DNA of 64,000 nucleotides from CAHJWH01 sp965198905 (GCA_965198905.1 OZ240678.1:186001-250000), one strand, 5' to 3'; counted from the stretch's first letter, positions 35,373 to 44,272 are shown. Notes: generated by a model not told the origin, from the letters alone. A program made the numbers and translations.

Positions 35373-37382
35373 CTAGACGCTCACCTGCGCGCCCAGCTCG
35401 ACCACCCGTCCCGCGGGAATCTTGAAGAACTCCGTCGGATTCGAGCCGTTCTTCAGCAGGAAGATGAACAGCTTGTCCTGCCACAGCGGCATGGCCGCCT
35501 GAGCCGCCGGCACCACCGACCGCCGACCCAGGAAGAAGGAGGTGGCCATGATGTCGAACTTCAACCCCTGGCGCCGGCAGAGCCCGAGGGCCTTGGGCAC
35601 GTTGGGGGTCTCCATGAAGCCGTAGTTGATCACCAGCTTCTTGAAGTCTTCGTTGAAGGGGGTGATCTGCACGCGGTCCGCTTCAGGCACCCGGGGCGTC
35701 TCGGCGATCCGGACTGTGGCGATGACGTTCTTCTCGTGCAACACCTTGTTGTGCTTCAGATTGTGCATGAGCGCGACCGGCGCGGTGTCGGGGTCCGAGG
35801 TCAGGAAAATCGCGGTTCCCGGCACGCGGTGGGGCTGGCGCGCCCGCAGCATCTCGATCAACTCGGTCACCGGCACCGATTCGCGCCGGGTCTTCTCGGT
35901 CAGGATGCGGGTGCCGCGCATCCAGGTGTACATGATCATGAACAGGCACAGGCCCAGGCTAAGCGGCAGCCAACCCCCCGAGGCGATCTTCAGCCCGTTG
36001 GCCAGCAGGAACACCGTGTCGAGGCTGATCAGCGGCACGATCAGCAGCAAGGCTCGCCACAGCGGCCACTTCCACATCCTGCGCACGACGATGTAGGCCA
36101 AGATGGTGGTGGTCAGCATGGTGCCCGTGACGGCCAGCCCGTAGGCGTCCGCCAGGTTGTCGGCGGTCTGGAACACGCCCACCAACACCAGCACGCCCAC
36201 CATCAAGAAGCGGTTGACCTGGGGCATGAAGATTTGGCCCGACTGGGTCTCCGACGTTCGCAGCACCGTCATGCGCGGCAGGATGCCCAGCAGGATGCCT
36301 TGCTGGCTCAAGGAGTAGGCCCCGCTGATCACCGCCTGGCTGGCGATGACCGAGGCGGCGACCGTCAGCACCACCAGCGGCGCCCGCAGCGCAGGCGGGG
36401 CCATGACAAAGAACCAGTCCTGGTTCACGAAGGGCTGGTGATGCGCCAAGGCGTAGTGAAGCGCCTTCAGCGTGTAGGCGCCCTGGCCGAAATAGTTCAG
36501 CGCTAGGGCCGGGAGCGCGAAGAACAGCCACGCCGACTGGATCGGCCAGCGACCGAAATGGCCCATGTCGGCGTAAAGCGCTTCGGCGCCGGTGACGGTC
36601 AGGAACACCGATCCGAGCACCAGAAAGCCCACAAGACCGTGGCGGACTAAAAAGATCGCCGCGTGGACCGGGTTGATCGCCGTCAGGATCTGCGGCGCGT
36701 CGGCGATGTGCACCACCCCAAGCGCGGCGATGGTGAAGAACCAGACGATCATGATCGGACCGAAGAAGGTCGTCAGCCGTGCGGTGCCCCGGGCCTGGAC
36801 CAGGAACAACCCGACCAGCAGGATGGCGGAAGTGATGGTCACCTCCCGCGCCGTCACCAGACCGTGCAGGGCGGGAACGTCGTGCATCCCCTGGAATGCG
36901 CCCAGAACCGAGATGGCCGGGGTGATGATGGCGTCGCCGTAGAACAGCGCCGCGCCGATCAGCCCCAGGATGAAGACCGCCCGAGTGCGCCGGCCCATGG
37001 AGCGCTGGGCCAGGGCCATCAAGGAGAGGACGCCCCCCTCCCCCTTGTTGTCCGCCCGCATGACGAACAGGACATATTTTAGGGTGACGACCAGCAGCAG
37101 GGCCCAGATCGCCAAGGAGACGACCCCGATCGGCGCCCGGTCGCCGAACGGGGCGCGGGACGCCTGTCCCATCGCGGCCTGGAAGGCGTAAAGCGGGCTG
37201 GTCCCGATGTCGCCGAATACGACGCCGAGCGAACCGATGGCCAGGGGCCAGTAGCCATGGCCCCGTTCCGATCGCGGAAGATGGGAGTGTTCGCCCTCCG
37301 AGCCCGGGTGATCGGACACCGGACCGGCAGGCGAGGAATGCGACGTTCCCGCCACATCGACGCCCGACGCCTGCACAGCCAT
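35373..37382 (-). CDS. kup: Kup-type low-affinity potassium uptake protein
   Basis: K+/H+ symporter of the inner membrane, 669 residues with 12 membrane helices and a soluble C-terminal domain. Kup signatures are SLGVVFGDIGTSPLYAFQAA in the first helix, ADNKGEGGVLSLMALAQ, GDAIITPAISVLGA, ALYADMGHFGRWPIQ and GVFQTADNLADAYGLAV. The N-terminus carries a ~45-residue hydrophilic extension before the first helix. Start at 37382 has GGAG close upstream. No c-di-AMP or K+ riboswitch is apparent in the 130-base gap upstream, which holds the terminator of the preceding gene. Confidence 0.95.
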   Translation of the reverse strand: MAVQASGVDVAGTSHSSPAGPVSDHPGSEGEHSHLPRSERGHGYWPLAIGSLGVVFGDIGTSPLYAFQAAMGQASRAPFGDRAPIGVVSLAIWALLLVVTLKYVLFVMRADNKGEGGVLSLMALAQRSMGRRTRAVFILGLIGAALFYGDAIITPAISVLGAFQGMHDVPALHGLVTAREVTITSAILLVGLFLVQARGTARLTTFFGPIMIVWFFTIAALGVVHIADAPQILTAINPVHAAIFLVRHGLVGFLVLGSVFLTVTGAEALYADMGHFGRWPIQSAWLFFALPALALNYFGQGAYTLKALHYALAHHQPFVNQDWFFVMAPPALRAPLVVLTVAASVIASQAVISGAYSLSQQGILLGILPRMTVLRTSETQSGQIFMPQVNRFLMVGVLVLVGVFQTADNLADAYGLAVTGTMLTTTILAYIVVRRMWKWPLWRALLLIVPLISLDTVFLLANGLKIASGGWLPLSLGLCLFMIMYTWMRGTRILTEKTRRESVPVTELIEMLRARQPHRVPGTAIFLTSDPDTAPVALMHNLKHNKVLHEKNVIATVRIAETPRVPEADRVQITPFNEDFKKLVINYGFMETPNVPKALGLCRRQGLKFDIMATSFFLGRRSVVPAAQAAMPLWQDKLFIFLLKNGSNPTEFFKIPAGRVVELGAQVSV

Positions 37383-37463
37383 CCATCTTCTCCAGGCGAC
37401 ACGTTACAGTCGTCGCCACGTCGTGGCTGCATGAACGGCGGCGGGTGGCGATACTCCAAAGCC

Positions 37464-37497
37464 GGCCGCCTTTCAACCGCAGGGGTGGAAGGCGGCC
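37464..37497 (-). terminator. Intrinsic-type terminator after the LTXXQ-like gene
   Basis: GGCCGCCTT (37464-37472) pairs perfectly with AAGGCGGCC (37489-37497) around a 16-base loop. On the minus strand a short T tract (GGCTTTGG) follows. It is placed 15 bases beyond the stop of the gene ending at 37513 and before kup, so it should separate the two units. Confidence 0.45.
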
Positions 37498-37512
37498 GCT
37501 CCGGCTCTCCGG

Positions 37513-37935
37513 TCAGCCCTGGGGACTGCGACGCGCCTGGGTCGGCGGCGCGGTGATCTGGTCGAAAGTCCGCTGCTGGTCGGGAGTCAGCTGGGCGTAG
37601 AACGCCCGGGTGGCGTCCGCATTGTGCTGAAAGCGGCTCTGCTGAAGCTTGAGGAAGGTCGCGATACGGTCCAGCCTGGCGGGCGTGGTTATGGCCGCCA
37701 GGGCTTGGGGCGACAGGCTTTGCGCCTGGCTTCTATCCGCCTGGTTGGCCTGGGTCGCCGCCTGGTAGGTCTTCAGCGCGTTCTGTTGATCGGATCGAAG
37801 ATGCAGCATGGACGAGAGATCGGGCTGCTGGGCCCCTGTGGGCGATCCCTGCGGCTGGGCTTGGACGGCGCCGGCGGCGCAGGCCATCACTGCGGTCATG
37901 GTGGCGACGGCGGCTATACGGTTGAGGCGGATCAA
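37513..37935 (-). CDS. Periplasmic Spy/CpxP-like (LTXXQ) protein
   Basis: 140 residues from a TTG at 37935 with GGAG about 8 bases upstream; this start gives a clean signal peptide (ending AAGAVQA). The mature part is helical and Gln-rich with two LxxxQ/LTPDQQ-type motifs (LRSDQQNALKTYQ and AQLTPDQQRTFDQI), as in Spy/CpxP-like periplasmic chaperones and metal or envelope-stress sensors. The frame is open to 38016, but that version has no good signal peptide. The specific role is unknown. Confidence 0.65.
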   Translation of the reverse strand: MIRLNRIAAVATMTAVMACAAGAVQAQPQGSPTGAQQPDLSSMLHLRSDQQNALKTYQAATQANQADRSQAQSLSPQALAAITTPARLDRIATFLKLQQSRFQHNADATRAFYAQLTPDQQRTFDQITAPPTQARRSPQG

Positions 37936-38090
37936 GACGGCGTCTCCGAGACGGGAACCAATGGGGGCAAAGCGTTCGTGCGGAGATCCGGGTTCCCGAA
38001 CGTCCGACGTGGCCAAGCTTAAGCTCGATCGCCTCTTAAATCATCCGGGCCCGCGCGCTATTTGGTATCAGAGTACGACAAAGGCGGAGA

Positions 38091-38555
38091 ATGTCCGACA
38101 GCCAGAGATTTCCCGTCGCCGCCCATGCGCTCGCCTTTCTCGCTCATGGCGAAGCGTTCACGCCGGCGCAGGCGATCTCGAGCGCTGCGCTCGCCGCGTC
38201 GATGCCGACCAATCCGGTGGTGGTGAGACGCGTCACCGCGATGTTGGCGCGGGCCGGGCTCATCGCCACCCGGGCCGGGGCGTCGGGGGGCGCGTGGCTG
38301 ATCCAGGCCCCTGGACAGATCGGCCTCGATCAGGTGCTGGCCGCGGTCGGCGGGTGCGCCAGCTTCGGCTGTCCTCCTCCGGGGGTTAAGGGCTGTCCCG
38401 TGGGCGAACGCATCCCCGATGCGGTGCGTGCGGCCATAGACGCGGCCGACGCCGCAGCGACGCAGCGACTCTCTATGATCACGGTTGCGGACCTGCTCCG
38501 CCACGCCACGACGCCTCAGGGCTTCAAGCCTCAACTCAACCCCGTGGACACCTGA
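38091..38555 (+). CDS. Rrf2 family transcriptional regulator with three cysteines
   Basis: 154 residues. The Rrf2 winged helix is seen in AAHALAFLAHGEAFTPAQAI, NPVVVRRVTAMLARAGLI and ASGGAWLIQAPGQIGLDQVL. The region that binds an iron-sulfur cluster in IscR/NsrR has Cys89, Cys94 and Cys102 (spacing C-x4-C-x7-C), so it may hold a cluster or sense redox by thiols; many relatives (YwnA type) lack these. It overlaps the start of the creatininase-family gene by one base (TGATG), so the two are co-transcribed and perhaps functionally linked. Confidence 0.82.
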   Translation: MSDSQRFPVAAHALAFLAHGEAFTPAQAISSAALAASMPTNPVVVRRVTAMLARAGLIATRAGASGGAWLIQAPGQIGLDQVLAAVGGCASFGCPPPGVKGCPVGERIPDAVRAAIDAADAAATQRLSMITVADLLRHATTPQGFKPQLNPVDT

Positions 38556-39310
38556 TGCTGCTCGCTCAATCCACCTGGCCGGAAGTCGAGGCCTATCTTC
38601 AGCGTTCCAGGGCGATCGTGGTGCCGATCGGCTCGAACGAGCAGCATGGCCCCACGGGCCTGCTCGGCACCGACTGGATGTGTCCGGAGATCATCGCCCG
38701 CCACGCCTCGGCGAGCGGCGGCGACATCCTGGTGGCGCCGAGCTTCGCCGTCGGCATGGCGCAGCATCATCTGGGCTTCCCCGGAACCCTGTCGTTGCGG
38801 CCCTCGACGATGATCGCCGTGCTGCGGGACTGGACCTTGTCGCTGGCCGCCCACGGGTTCGAGCGGATCTATTATCTGAACGGGCATGGCGGGAACGTCG
38901 CCACCATCGAGGCGGCCTTTTCGGAACTCTACGCCGAAGCCAGCTTCGTGGGCCGGCCCCGTGGGTTCGCGCTGAAGCTCCGCAACTGGTGGGACCTGCC
39001 CGGCGTGCTGCGCCTCTGCTCACGCCTTTTCCCGGAAGGCCACGGCAGCCACGCGACGCCGTCGGAGATCGCGGTCACCCAGTTCGGCTACCCCGACGCG
39101 ATCAAGACCAACGACTACGCGCCGCGAATCGCCCCCACGGGTCCGATCCGCGAGGCGGTCGATTTCCGCATTCGTTACCCCGATGGCCGGATGGGGTCGG
39201 ACCCGGGTCAGGCCACCCCCGAAAAGGGCCGCGAGATCGTCGAACTGGCCTCCAGCGCCCTGCGCGACGAGATCGCGAGCTTTGGCGCGGAACCTATGTT
39301 AACGCGCTGA
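38555..39310 (+). CDS. Creatininase-family metal-dependent amidohydrolase
   Basis: 251 residues, the usual family length. Metal-ligand motifs are present: SNEQHGP (Glu29, His31), GTDW, NGHGGN near 112 and a GSHATPSE segment near 170. Family members open cyclic amides or act in cofactor maturation (creatininase, MftE, FAPy deformylase), so the substrate is open. The ATG overlaps the Rrf2 gene's stop, making a two-gene operon. It ends 141 bases before the cytochrome oxidase genes. Confidence 0.85.
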   Translation: MLLAQSTWPEVEAYLQRSRAIVVPIGSNEQHGPTGLLGTDWMCPEIIARHASASGGDILVAPSFAVGMAQHHLGFPGTLSLRPSTMIAVLRDWTLSLAAHGFERIYYLNGHGGNVATIEAAFSELYAEASFVGRPRGFALKLRNWWDLPGVLRLCSRLFPEGHGSHATPSEIAVTQFGYPDAIKTNDYAPRIAPTGPIREAVDFRIRYPDGRMGSDPGQATPEKGREIVELASSALRDEIASFGAEPMLTR

Positions 39311-39451
39311 TGTGTGGGGCGAAACGCCCGCCCACCGCTCCCTTGGCAACCCGGCGGCTAGGGTCTATGGGCTCGATCTGAACCCAAGCGCGCGTTCGTT
39401 CCTCCCCCTTTTCGGCCGCCGCGCATTACGAACTTCCGGAGCTCATCTGCT

Positions 39452-40516
39452 GTGAGAGATATGACAGCGGGCGGCGGTCGCGCCGCTCGATCTTCAATCC
39501 CCTCCCCCCGGCTCTTCGGAGTCGTGGTCGCGGCGGGCGCCGTGGCTTTCGCCGCCTCGGCGCACGCCACGGAACTGCTCGGTCAGCCTACTCCCGGCGC
39601 GATGGGCATGCAGGCGGCCGCCTCTCCGCTCAAGCATTCGGTCATCTTCTTCAACGATGACATCCTGACGCCGATCATCACAGCGATCTGCGCCTTCGTG
39701 CTCGGGCTGCTGGTCTACGTGTGCTGGAACTTCCGCAAGGAAAAGAACCCGGTCCCGTCCAACTTCACGCACAACACGACGGTCGAGATCGCCTGGACGG
39801 CGGCGCCCGTGCTGATCCTGATGTTCATCGCCATCTTCTCGTTCCGGCTGCTCTACGCCTACCACGACATGCCCAAGCCCGACATGACCGTGAAGGTGAC
39901 CGGCAACCAGTGGTATTGGAACTACGCTTATCCCGACCACGGCGCCTTCACCTTCGACTCGCTGATCCTGCCTGAGGCCAAGGCCAATGCGGTGGGCAAG
40001 CCCTACCGTCTGGGCGTCGACAACCCCCTGGTAGTGCCGGTCAACAAGGTCGTGCGCGTGCTGGTCACCGGGGCCGACGTGATCCACGACTTCGCCCTGC
40101 CCGCCTTCGGTCTGAAGACCGACGCCATCCCCGGCAAGGTCAACGAGACCTGGTTCAAGGCCGAGAAGACGGGCATCTACTACGGTCAGTGTTCTGAGCT
40201 GTGCGGCCCCGATCACGCCTTCATGCCTATCGAGATCGACGTGGTCGACCAGCCCAAGTTCAACGCCTGGGTGCTCGGCCATGGCGGCAAGCTGAACGCC
40301 AAGGTGCTCGGCGGCGGTGGCGGGGCGATGGCCCCCGGCAGCGAGGCGGCCGGCTCCACCACCATGCCGGGGGGCGCGACCGTCGGACCGACCACCGGCG
40401 CCGCTCCGGCGAGCCCCGTGATCGCCCCCGCCGCCCCGCCGGCGGCCCAGACCACCCGGCCCGCCAAGCTGACCACCGCCTCCACTTCGCCCGCCCACCC
40501 GTCCTCGGGCGGTTGA
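39452..40516 (+). CDS. ctaC: Cytochrome c oxidase subunit II (aa3 type)
   Basis: Carries the CuA centre that takes electrons from cytochrome c. It has 354 residues: a signal peptide (ending SAHA), two membrane helices (about residues 68-90 and 112-132), then the periplasmic cupredoxin domain with NQWYWNYAYPD, VIHDFALPAFG and the CuA ligands in YGQCSELCGPDHAFMPI. An Ala/Pro/Thr/Gly-rich tail of about 80 residues after the CuA domain is unusual in length. GTG start at 39452 with GGAG upstream; ATG at 39461 is an alternative. First gene of the oxidase operon. A weak TTGGCA (39343) with TCTATG (39364) could be its promoter. Confidence 0.95.
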   Translation: MRDMTAGGGRAARSSIPSPRLFGVVVAAGAVAFAASAHATELLGQPTPGAMGMQAAASPLKHSVIFFNDDILTPIITAICAFVLGLLVYVCWNFRKEKNPVPSNFTHNTTVEIAWTAAPVLILMFIAIFSFRLLYAYHDMPKPDMTVKVTGNQWYWNYAYPDHGAFTFDSLILPEAKANAVGKPYRLGVDNPLVVPVNKVVRVLVTGADVIHDFALPAFGLKTDAIPGKVNETWFKAEKTGIYYGQCSELCGPDHAFMPIEIDVVDQPKFNAWVLGHGGKLNAKVLGGGGGAMAPGSEAAGSTTMPGGATVGPTTGAAPASPVIAPAAPPAAQTTRPAKLTTASTSPAHPSSGG

Positions 40517-40580
40517 ACCGGACCTAGGACATGACCTTGATCGCGACCCTCCGCGCCAACACGGAAAGGGCCTGAAGCCT

Positions 40581-42263
40581 ATGTCGACCGCGGCCTATAG
40601 CGCCCATGACAACGCCGTCTCCCACGGCGGCGCCGATGTGGAGCACGACCACAAGCCTTCCTTCTTCGTGCGGTGGTTCTGCTCCACCAACCACAAGGAC
40701 ATCGGCCTGCTCTACATCATGTTCGCCATCATGGCGGGCCTGATCGGTGGGGCCCTGTCCGGCCTGATCCGGTGGGAACTCGCCGAGCCAGGCATCCAGA
40801 TCTTCCAGCCGCATTCGTGGCTTGCCAAGATCGGCATCATCGAGGCGTCCAAGAACGGCTACAACGTGGTCGTCACCGCTCATGCCCTGATCATGATCTT
40901 CTTCATGGTCATGCCGGCGATGATCGGCGGGTTCGGCAACTTCTTCGTGCCGATCATGATCGGGGCGCCGGACATGGCCTTCCCGCGCATGAACAACATC
41001 AGCTTCTGGCTGCTGGTCGCCTCCTTCTGCGTGCTCTGCACCTCGCTGTTCGTGGACAGCGGGCCGGGCCGGGGCTTCGGCGGCGGTTGGACCATGTATC
41101 CCCCCTATTCCACCATCGGGAACACGGGTCCGGCCTTCGACTTGGTGATCCTGTCGCTGCACCTGGCCGGCGCCAGCTCGATTCTGGGGGCCATCAACTT
41201 CATCACCACCATCTTCAACATGCGCGCGCCGGGCATGACGCTGCACCGTATGCCGCTGTTCGTCTGGTCTGTGCTGGTGACGGTGTTCCTGCTGCTGCTG
41301 TCGCTGCCCGTGCTGGCCGGCGCCATCACCATGCTGCTCACGGACCGCAACTTCGGCACCTCCTTCTTCGAGGCGTCGGGCGGCGGCGATCCGGTGATGT
41401 ACCAGCACCTGTTCTGGTTCTTCGGCCACCCGGAGGTCTACATCCTGATCCTGCCGGGCTTCGGCATGATCAGCCACGTGGTCGCCACCTTCTCCAGGAA
41501 GCCCGTCTTCGGCTATCTCGCCATGGCCTACGCCATGGTCGCCATCGGCGTGGTCGGCTTCGTGGTCTGGGCGCACCACATGTTCACCGTTGGCTTGAAC
41601 GTGAACCTGCAGGCCTACTTCTCGGCCGCGACCATGATCATCGCGGTGCCTACAGGCATCAAGATCTTCAGCTGGATCGCCACCATGTGGGGCGGCTCCA
41701 TCGACTTCAAGACACCGATGCTGTGGGCGATCGGCTTCATCTTCCTGTTTACGGTGGGCGGCGTCACCGGCGTGGTGCTTTCCAACGCCGGGGTCGATTA
41801 CAGTTTCCAGGACACCTATTACGTGGTGGCGCACTTCCACTACGTGCTAAGCCTGGGGGCCGTGTTCGCGATCTTTGCGGGCTTCTATTACTGGTTCGAG
41901 AAGATGTGGGGCGTGAAGTACAACGAGTTCCTGGGCGCCACGCACTTCTGGCTGATGTTCGTGGGCGTGAACGTCGTATTCTTCCCGATGCACTTCCTGG
42001 GCGCCCAGGGCATGCCGCGGCGCTACGTGGACTATCCCACCGCCTTCGCCTTCTGGAACCGCATCTCGACCGACGGCTACATGATCACCGTCGCCGGCGT
42101 CGCGGTCTTCCTGGTCATGCTGGCGGAAGCGGCGATCCGGCGGCGCAAGGCTGTGGCCAATCCCTGGGGCGACGGCGCCACGACGCTGGAGTGGACCCTG
42201 TCCTCTCCCCCGCCGTATCACCAGTTCAACGATCTGCCAGTGATCGAGGCCGACGCTCACTGA
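40581..42263 (+). CDS. ctaD: Cytochrome c oxidase subunit I (aa3 type)
   Basis: Catalytic subunit with heme a and the heme a3-CuB site that reduces oxygen and pumps protons. It has 560 residues and 12 membrane helices. Seen are the low-spin heme region VVTAHALIMIFFMVMPAMIG, the D-channel segment FGNFFVPIMIGAPDMAFPR, the CuB His-Tyr motif WFFGHPEVYILILPG, WAHHMF, the K-channel SAATMIIAVPTGIKIFSW, and the heme a3/a ligands VVAHFHYVLS. These assign it to the A1 class. It starts 64 bases after ctaC. Confidence 0.97.
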   Translation: MSTAAYSAHDNAVSHGGADVEHDHKPSFFVRWFCSTNHKDIGLLYIMFAIMAGLIGGALSGLIRWELAEPGIQIFQPHSWLAKIGIIEASKNGYNVVVTAHALIMIFFMVMPAMIGGFGNFFVPIMIGAPDMAFPRMNNISFWLLVASFCVLCTSLFVDSGPGRGFGGGWTMYPPYSTIGNTGPAFDLVILSLHLAGASSILGAINFITTIFNMRAPGMTLHRMPLFVWSVLVTVFLLLLSLPVLAGAITMLLTDRNFGTSFFEASGGGDPVMYQHLFWFFGHPEVYILILPGFGMISHVVATFSRKPVFGYLAMAYAMVAIGVVGFVVWAHHMFTVGLNVNLQAYFSAATMIIAVPTGIKIFSWIATMWGGSIDFKTPMLWAIGFIFLFTVGGVTGVVLSNAGVDYSFQDTYYVVAHFHYVLSLGAVFAIFAGFYYWFEKMWGVKYNEFLGATHFWLMFVGVNVVFFPMHFLGAQGMPRRYVDYPTAFAFWNRISTDGYMITVAGVAVFLVMLAEAAIRRRKAVANPWGDGATTLEWTLSSPPPYHQFNDLPVIEADAH

Positions 42264-42327
42264 GTCCACATGGCATCCGGCGGTCGCCCATGGCGGCCGC
42301 TTGATCCGTCCCCAAATAGAGCGTCTG

Positions 42328-42364
42328 AAGGCGCGGGCCTTGGGGTCCGCGCCTTCTTCTTTTC
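42328..42364 (+). terminator. Intrinsic terminator or attenuator between ctaD and ctaB
   Basis: AAGGCGCGG (42328-42336) pairs perfectly with CCGCGCCTT (42347-42355) and is followed directly by CTTCTTTTC. This is a textbook hairpin plus T-rich tail. It ends 10 bases before the ctaB start codon, so it must act as a partial terminator or attenuator that sets the level of assembly genes below that of ctaC-ctaD, unless ctaB has its own promoter inside it. Confidence 0.65.
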
Positions 42365-42374
42365 ACCAGAGGAC

Positions 42375-43385
42375 ATGATGGCCGAGGCCATGGCGCCCCG
42401 CTCAGCGACCCGGCCCCGCCAGGTCGCACCGTCTACGCCCGCGGCCCCGCGGGACTACTTCTCGCTGCTCAAGCCGCGGGTGATGTCGCTGGTGGTGTTC
42501 ACCGCCGCCACGGGTCTGTTTTGCGCCGACACGCCGATCCACCCATTCATCGCGGTGATCGCCATCTTGTGCATCGCGGTGGGCGCCGGCGCCTCCGGCG
42601 CGCTGAACATGGCCTATGATAGCGACATCGACGCACTGATGCGGCGCACGCGGGGCCGCGCCGTACCCTCGGGGCGCATCGGCCGGTCCGAGGCTGCTGG
42701 CTTCGGCGTCGTGCTCGGCCTGCTGTCGGTGATCCTGATGGGTCTGGCGGTGAACTTCGTGGCCGCAGGGCTGCTGGCCTTCACCATTGTCTTCTACGCC
42801 CTGGTCTACACCGTGTGGCTGAAGCGCGCGACGCCCCAGAACATCGTCATCGGCGGTGCGGCGGGCGCCCTGCCTCCGGTGATCGGCTGGGCGGCGGCGA
42901 CCGGCACGACGCCGCTGGACGCCTGGCTGCTGTTCGCCATCATCTTTATGTGGACGCCCCCGCACTTCTGGGCGCTGTCGCTCTATACGACCGGCGACTA
43001 CGCCAAGGCGGGCGTGCCGATGATGCCGGTAGTGCGCGGCGCGCGCTCCACCCGCCGCCAGATCTTCGGCTACAGCCTGGTCTTCGTACCCCTGGCCATC
43101 GCCCCGGTCTTCACGGGCCTCGGCCACCTGCTCTACGCCGCGGTCTCGATCGGGGGAGGCGCGGTGTTCCTCCTGCTGGCCGCCCGCATCCTAGGCAGCA
43201 AGGCCGGCGAGGCGATGCAGCCGGACCCCGTTCCCGGAGAAGCGCCGGCGACCGGCAACGATCGCCTCTACGCAGTCAAGGCCGACGCCAAGGCGGCGCG
43301 CGACCTGTTCGCCTTCTCCATCTTGTACCTGCTCGGCCTTTTCGCCGCCTTGCTGGTGGAGCATAGCCTGATGCGGACGATCTGA
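42375..43385 (+). CDS. ctaB: Protoheme IX farnesyltransferase (heme O synthase)
   Basis: Adds a farnesyl group to heme b to make heme O, the precursor of heme a for the oxidase. It has 336 residues from ATG 42375 (ATG 42378 is equally possible; AGAGG just upstream). Prenyltransferase motifs are LLKPRVMSLVVFTAATG, NMAYDSDIDALMRRTRGR (DxxxD with the RTRxRP-like follow-up), VYTVWLKRATPQNIVIGG and TPPHFWALSLY. It has 8-9 membrane helices. The frame open to 42270 crosses the terminator hairpin and is not used. Its TGA overlaps the next ATG. Confidence 0.94.
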   Translation: MMAEAMAPRSATRPRQVAPSTPAAPRDYFSLLKPRVMSLVVFTAATGLFCADTPIHPFIAVIAILCIAVGAGASGALNMAYDSDIDALMRRTRGRAVPSGRIGRSEAAGFGVVLGLLSVILMGLAVNFVAAGLLAFTIVFYALVYTVWLKRATPQNIVIGGAAGALPPVIGWAAATGTTPLDAWLLFAIIFMWTPPHFWALSLYTTGDYAKAGVPMMPVVRGARSTRRQIFGYSLVFVPLAIAPVFTGLGHLLYAAVSIGGGAVFLLLAARILGSKAGEAMQPDPVPGEAPATGNDRLYAVKADAKAARDLFAFSILYLLGLFAALLVEHSLMRTI

Positions 43386-43552
43386 TGCCCACGACCCTCC
43401 TCCCCGACCCCAAGGACCCCTTCCACGAAGGCCGAGCCGCCGCCCGCGCCCGTCGTATGCGCAGTTTCGGCATCGCGATCGCCCTGCTCGCCTTCGTGGT
43501 GGTGGTGTTCATCGTCAGCATGATCAAGATCGCTGGAGGCCACGGTGTCTGA
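43385..43552 (+). CDS. Small single-span membrane protein of the cytochrome oxidase operon (CoxF-like)
   Basis: A 55-residue protein: MPTTLLPDPKDPFHEGRAA, an Arg-rich stretch, one membrane helix (FGIAIALLAFVVVVFIVSMI) and a short tail. Its ATG overlaps the ctaB stop by one base and its end overlaps the ctaG GTG by 8 bases, so it is translated as part of the operon. Small one-helix proteins occur at this place in alphaproteobacterial cta operons and are thought to help assembly; the specific function is not known. Confidence 0.75.
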   Translation: MPTTLLPDPKDPFHEGRAAARARRMRSFGIAIALLAFVVVVFIVSMIKIAGGHGV

Positions 43553-44123
43553 CCCGGTGCAGCAGCCGCCCAGGCGACCCCAGCGCCGGAGCCACAAGAT
43601 CGTCGCGACGACCTGCGGCGTCGGGGTGTTCGGCATGGTGGGCCTGGCCTACGCCGCGGTCCCCTTCTACCACGCCTTCTGCCAACTCACCGGCTTCGAC
43701 GGTGCGCCCCGCAGGGTGGAGCGCGCCCCGACCCAGGTGATCGACCGCAAGATCACAGTGCGCTTCGACGCCAACGTCCGGGGGCTGCCCTGGACCTTCG
43801 TCCCCGACCAGGTCGCCCAGACCATCAAGCTCGGGGCGCCGGGGCTGGCCTATTTCAACGTCACCAACAACGGCGCGACGCCGTTGACCGGCCGCGCGGC
43901 CTACAACGTGGTGCCCGAATCGGCGGGGCCCTATTTCCTGAAGACCCAGTGCTTCTGCTTCACCGCCCAGACCATTAAGCCCGGGGAGACCGAGCGCTTT
44001 CCGGTGATATATTATGTGGAGCCGAAGTTTGCGACCGACATCAACACCCGGACCTTCCAGGAAGTGACCCTGAGCTACACCTTCTTCCCGGCCAAGGCGG
44101 ACGCGAACACCCACGTCGGGTGA
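43545..44123 (+). CDS. ctaG: Cytochrome c oxidase assembly protein CtaG/Cox11 (copper delivery to CuB)
   Basis: 192 residues: a short basic N-terminus, one membrane helix (VATTCGVGVFGMVGLAYAAV) and a periplasmic immunoglobulin-like domain. Cox11 signatures are VPFYHAFCQLTGF, PWTFVP, and the copper-binding CFCF motif in LKTQCFCFTAQTIKPGE. It hands copper to subunit I. GTG start at 43545 inside the end of the small protein gene. Confidence 0.94.
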   Translation: MSDPVQQPPRRPQRRSHKIVATTCGVGVFGMVGLAYAAVPFYHAFCQLTGFDGAPRRVERAPTQVIDRKITVRFDANVRGLPWTFVPDQVAQTIKLGAPGLAYFNVTNNGATPLTGRAAYNVVPESAGPYFLKTQCFCFTAQTIKPGETERFPVIYYVEPKFATDINTRTFQEVTLSYTFFPAKADANTHVG

Positions 44124-44170
44124 GCCACGGCCAGCGGGCGCCAAGTCGCGGCCCCGGTCGGCCAAAGCGC

Positions 44171-44200
44171 TTGGCTTCGGCGCAAACGCGAGGCTATAGC
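44171..44200 (+). promoter_or_regulatory. Possible sigma-73 promoter for ctaE
   Basis: TTGGCT (44171-44176) and GCTATAGC (44193-44200) match the Caulobacter housekeeping pattern (TTG-type -35, GCTANAWC -10); the 16 bases between them are slightly more than the usual 10-14 measured from the longer -35 block. It lies in the 149-base gap before ctaE, which is otherwise featureless. Confidence 0.35.
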
Positions 44201-44272
44201 TCCGCCCTGATCTGGGCGAGCCCGCGCGCCATCGCGTCGCCCTGCCGTATCTCAAGGGGTTGTTGATCGACC

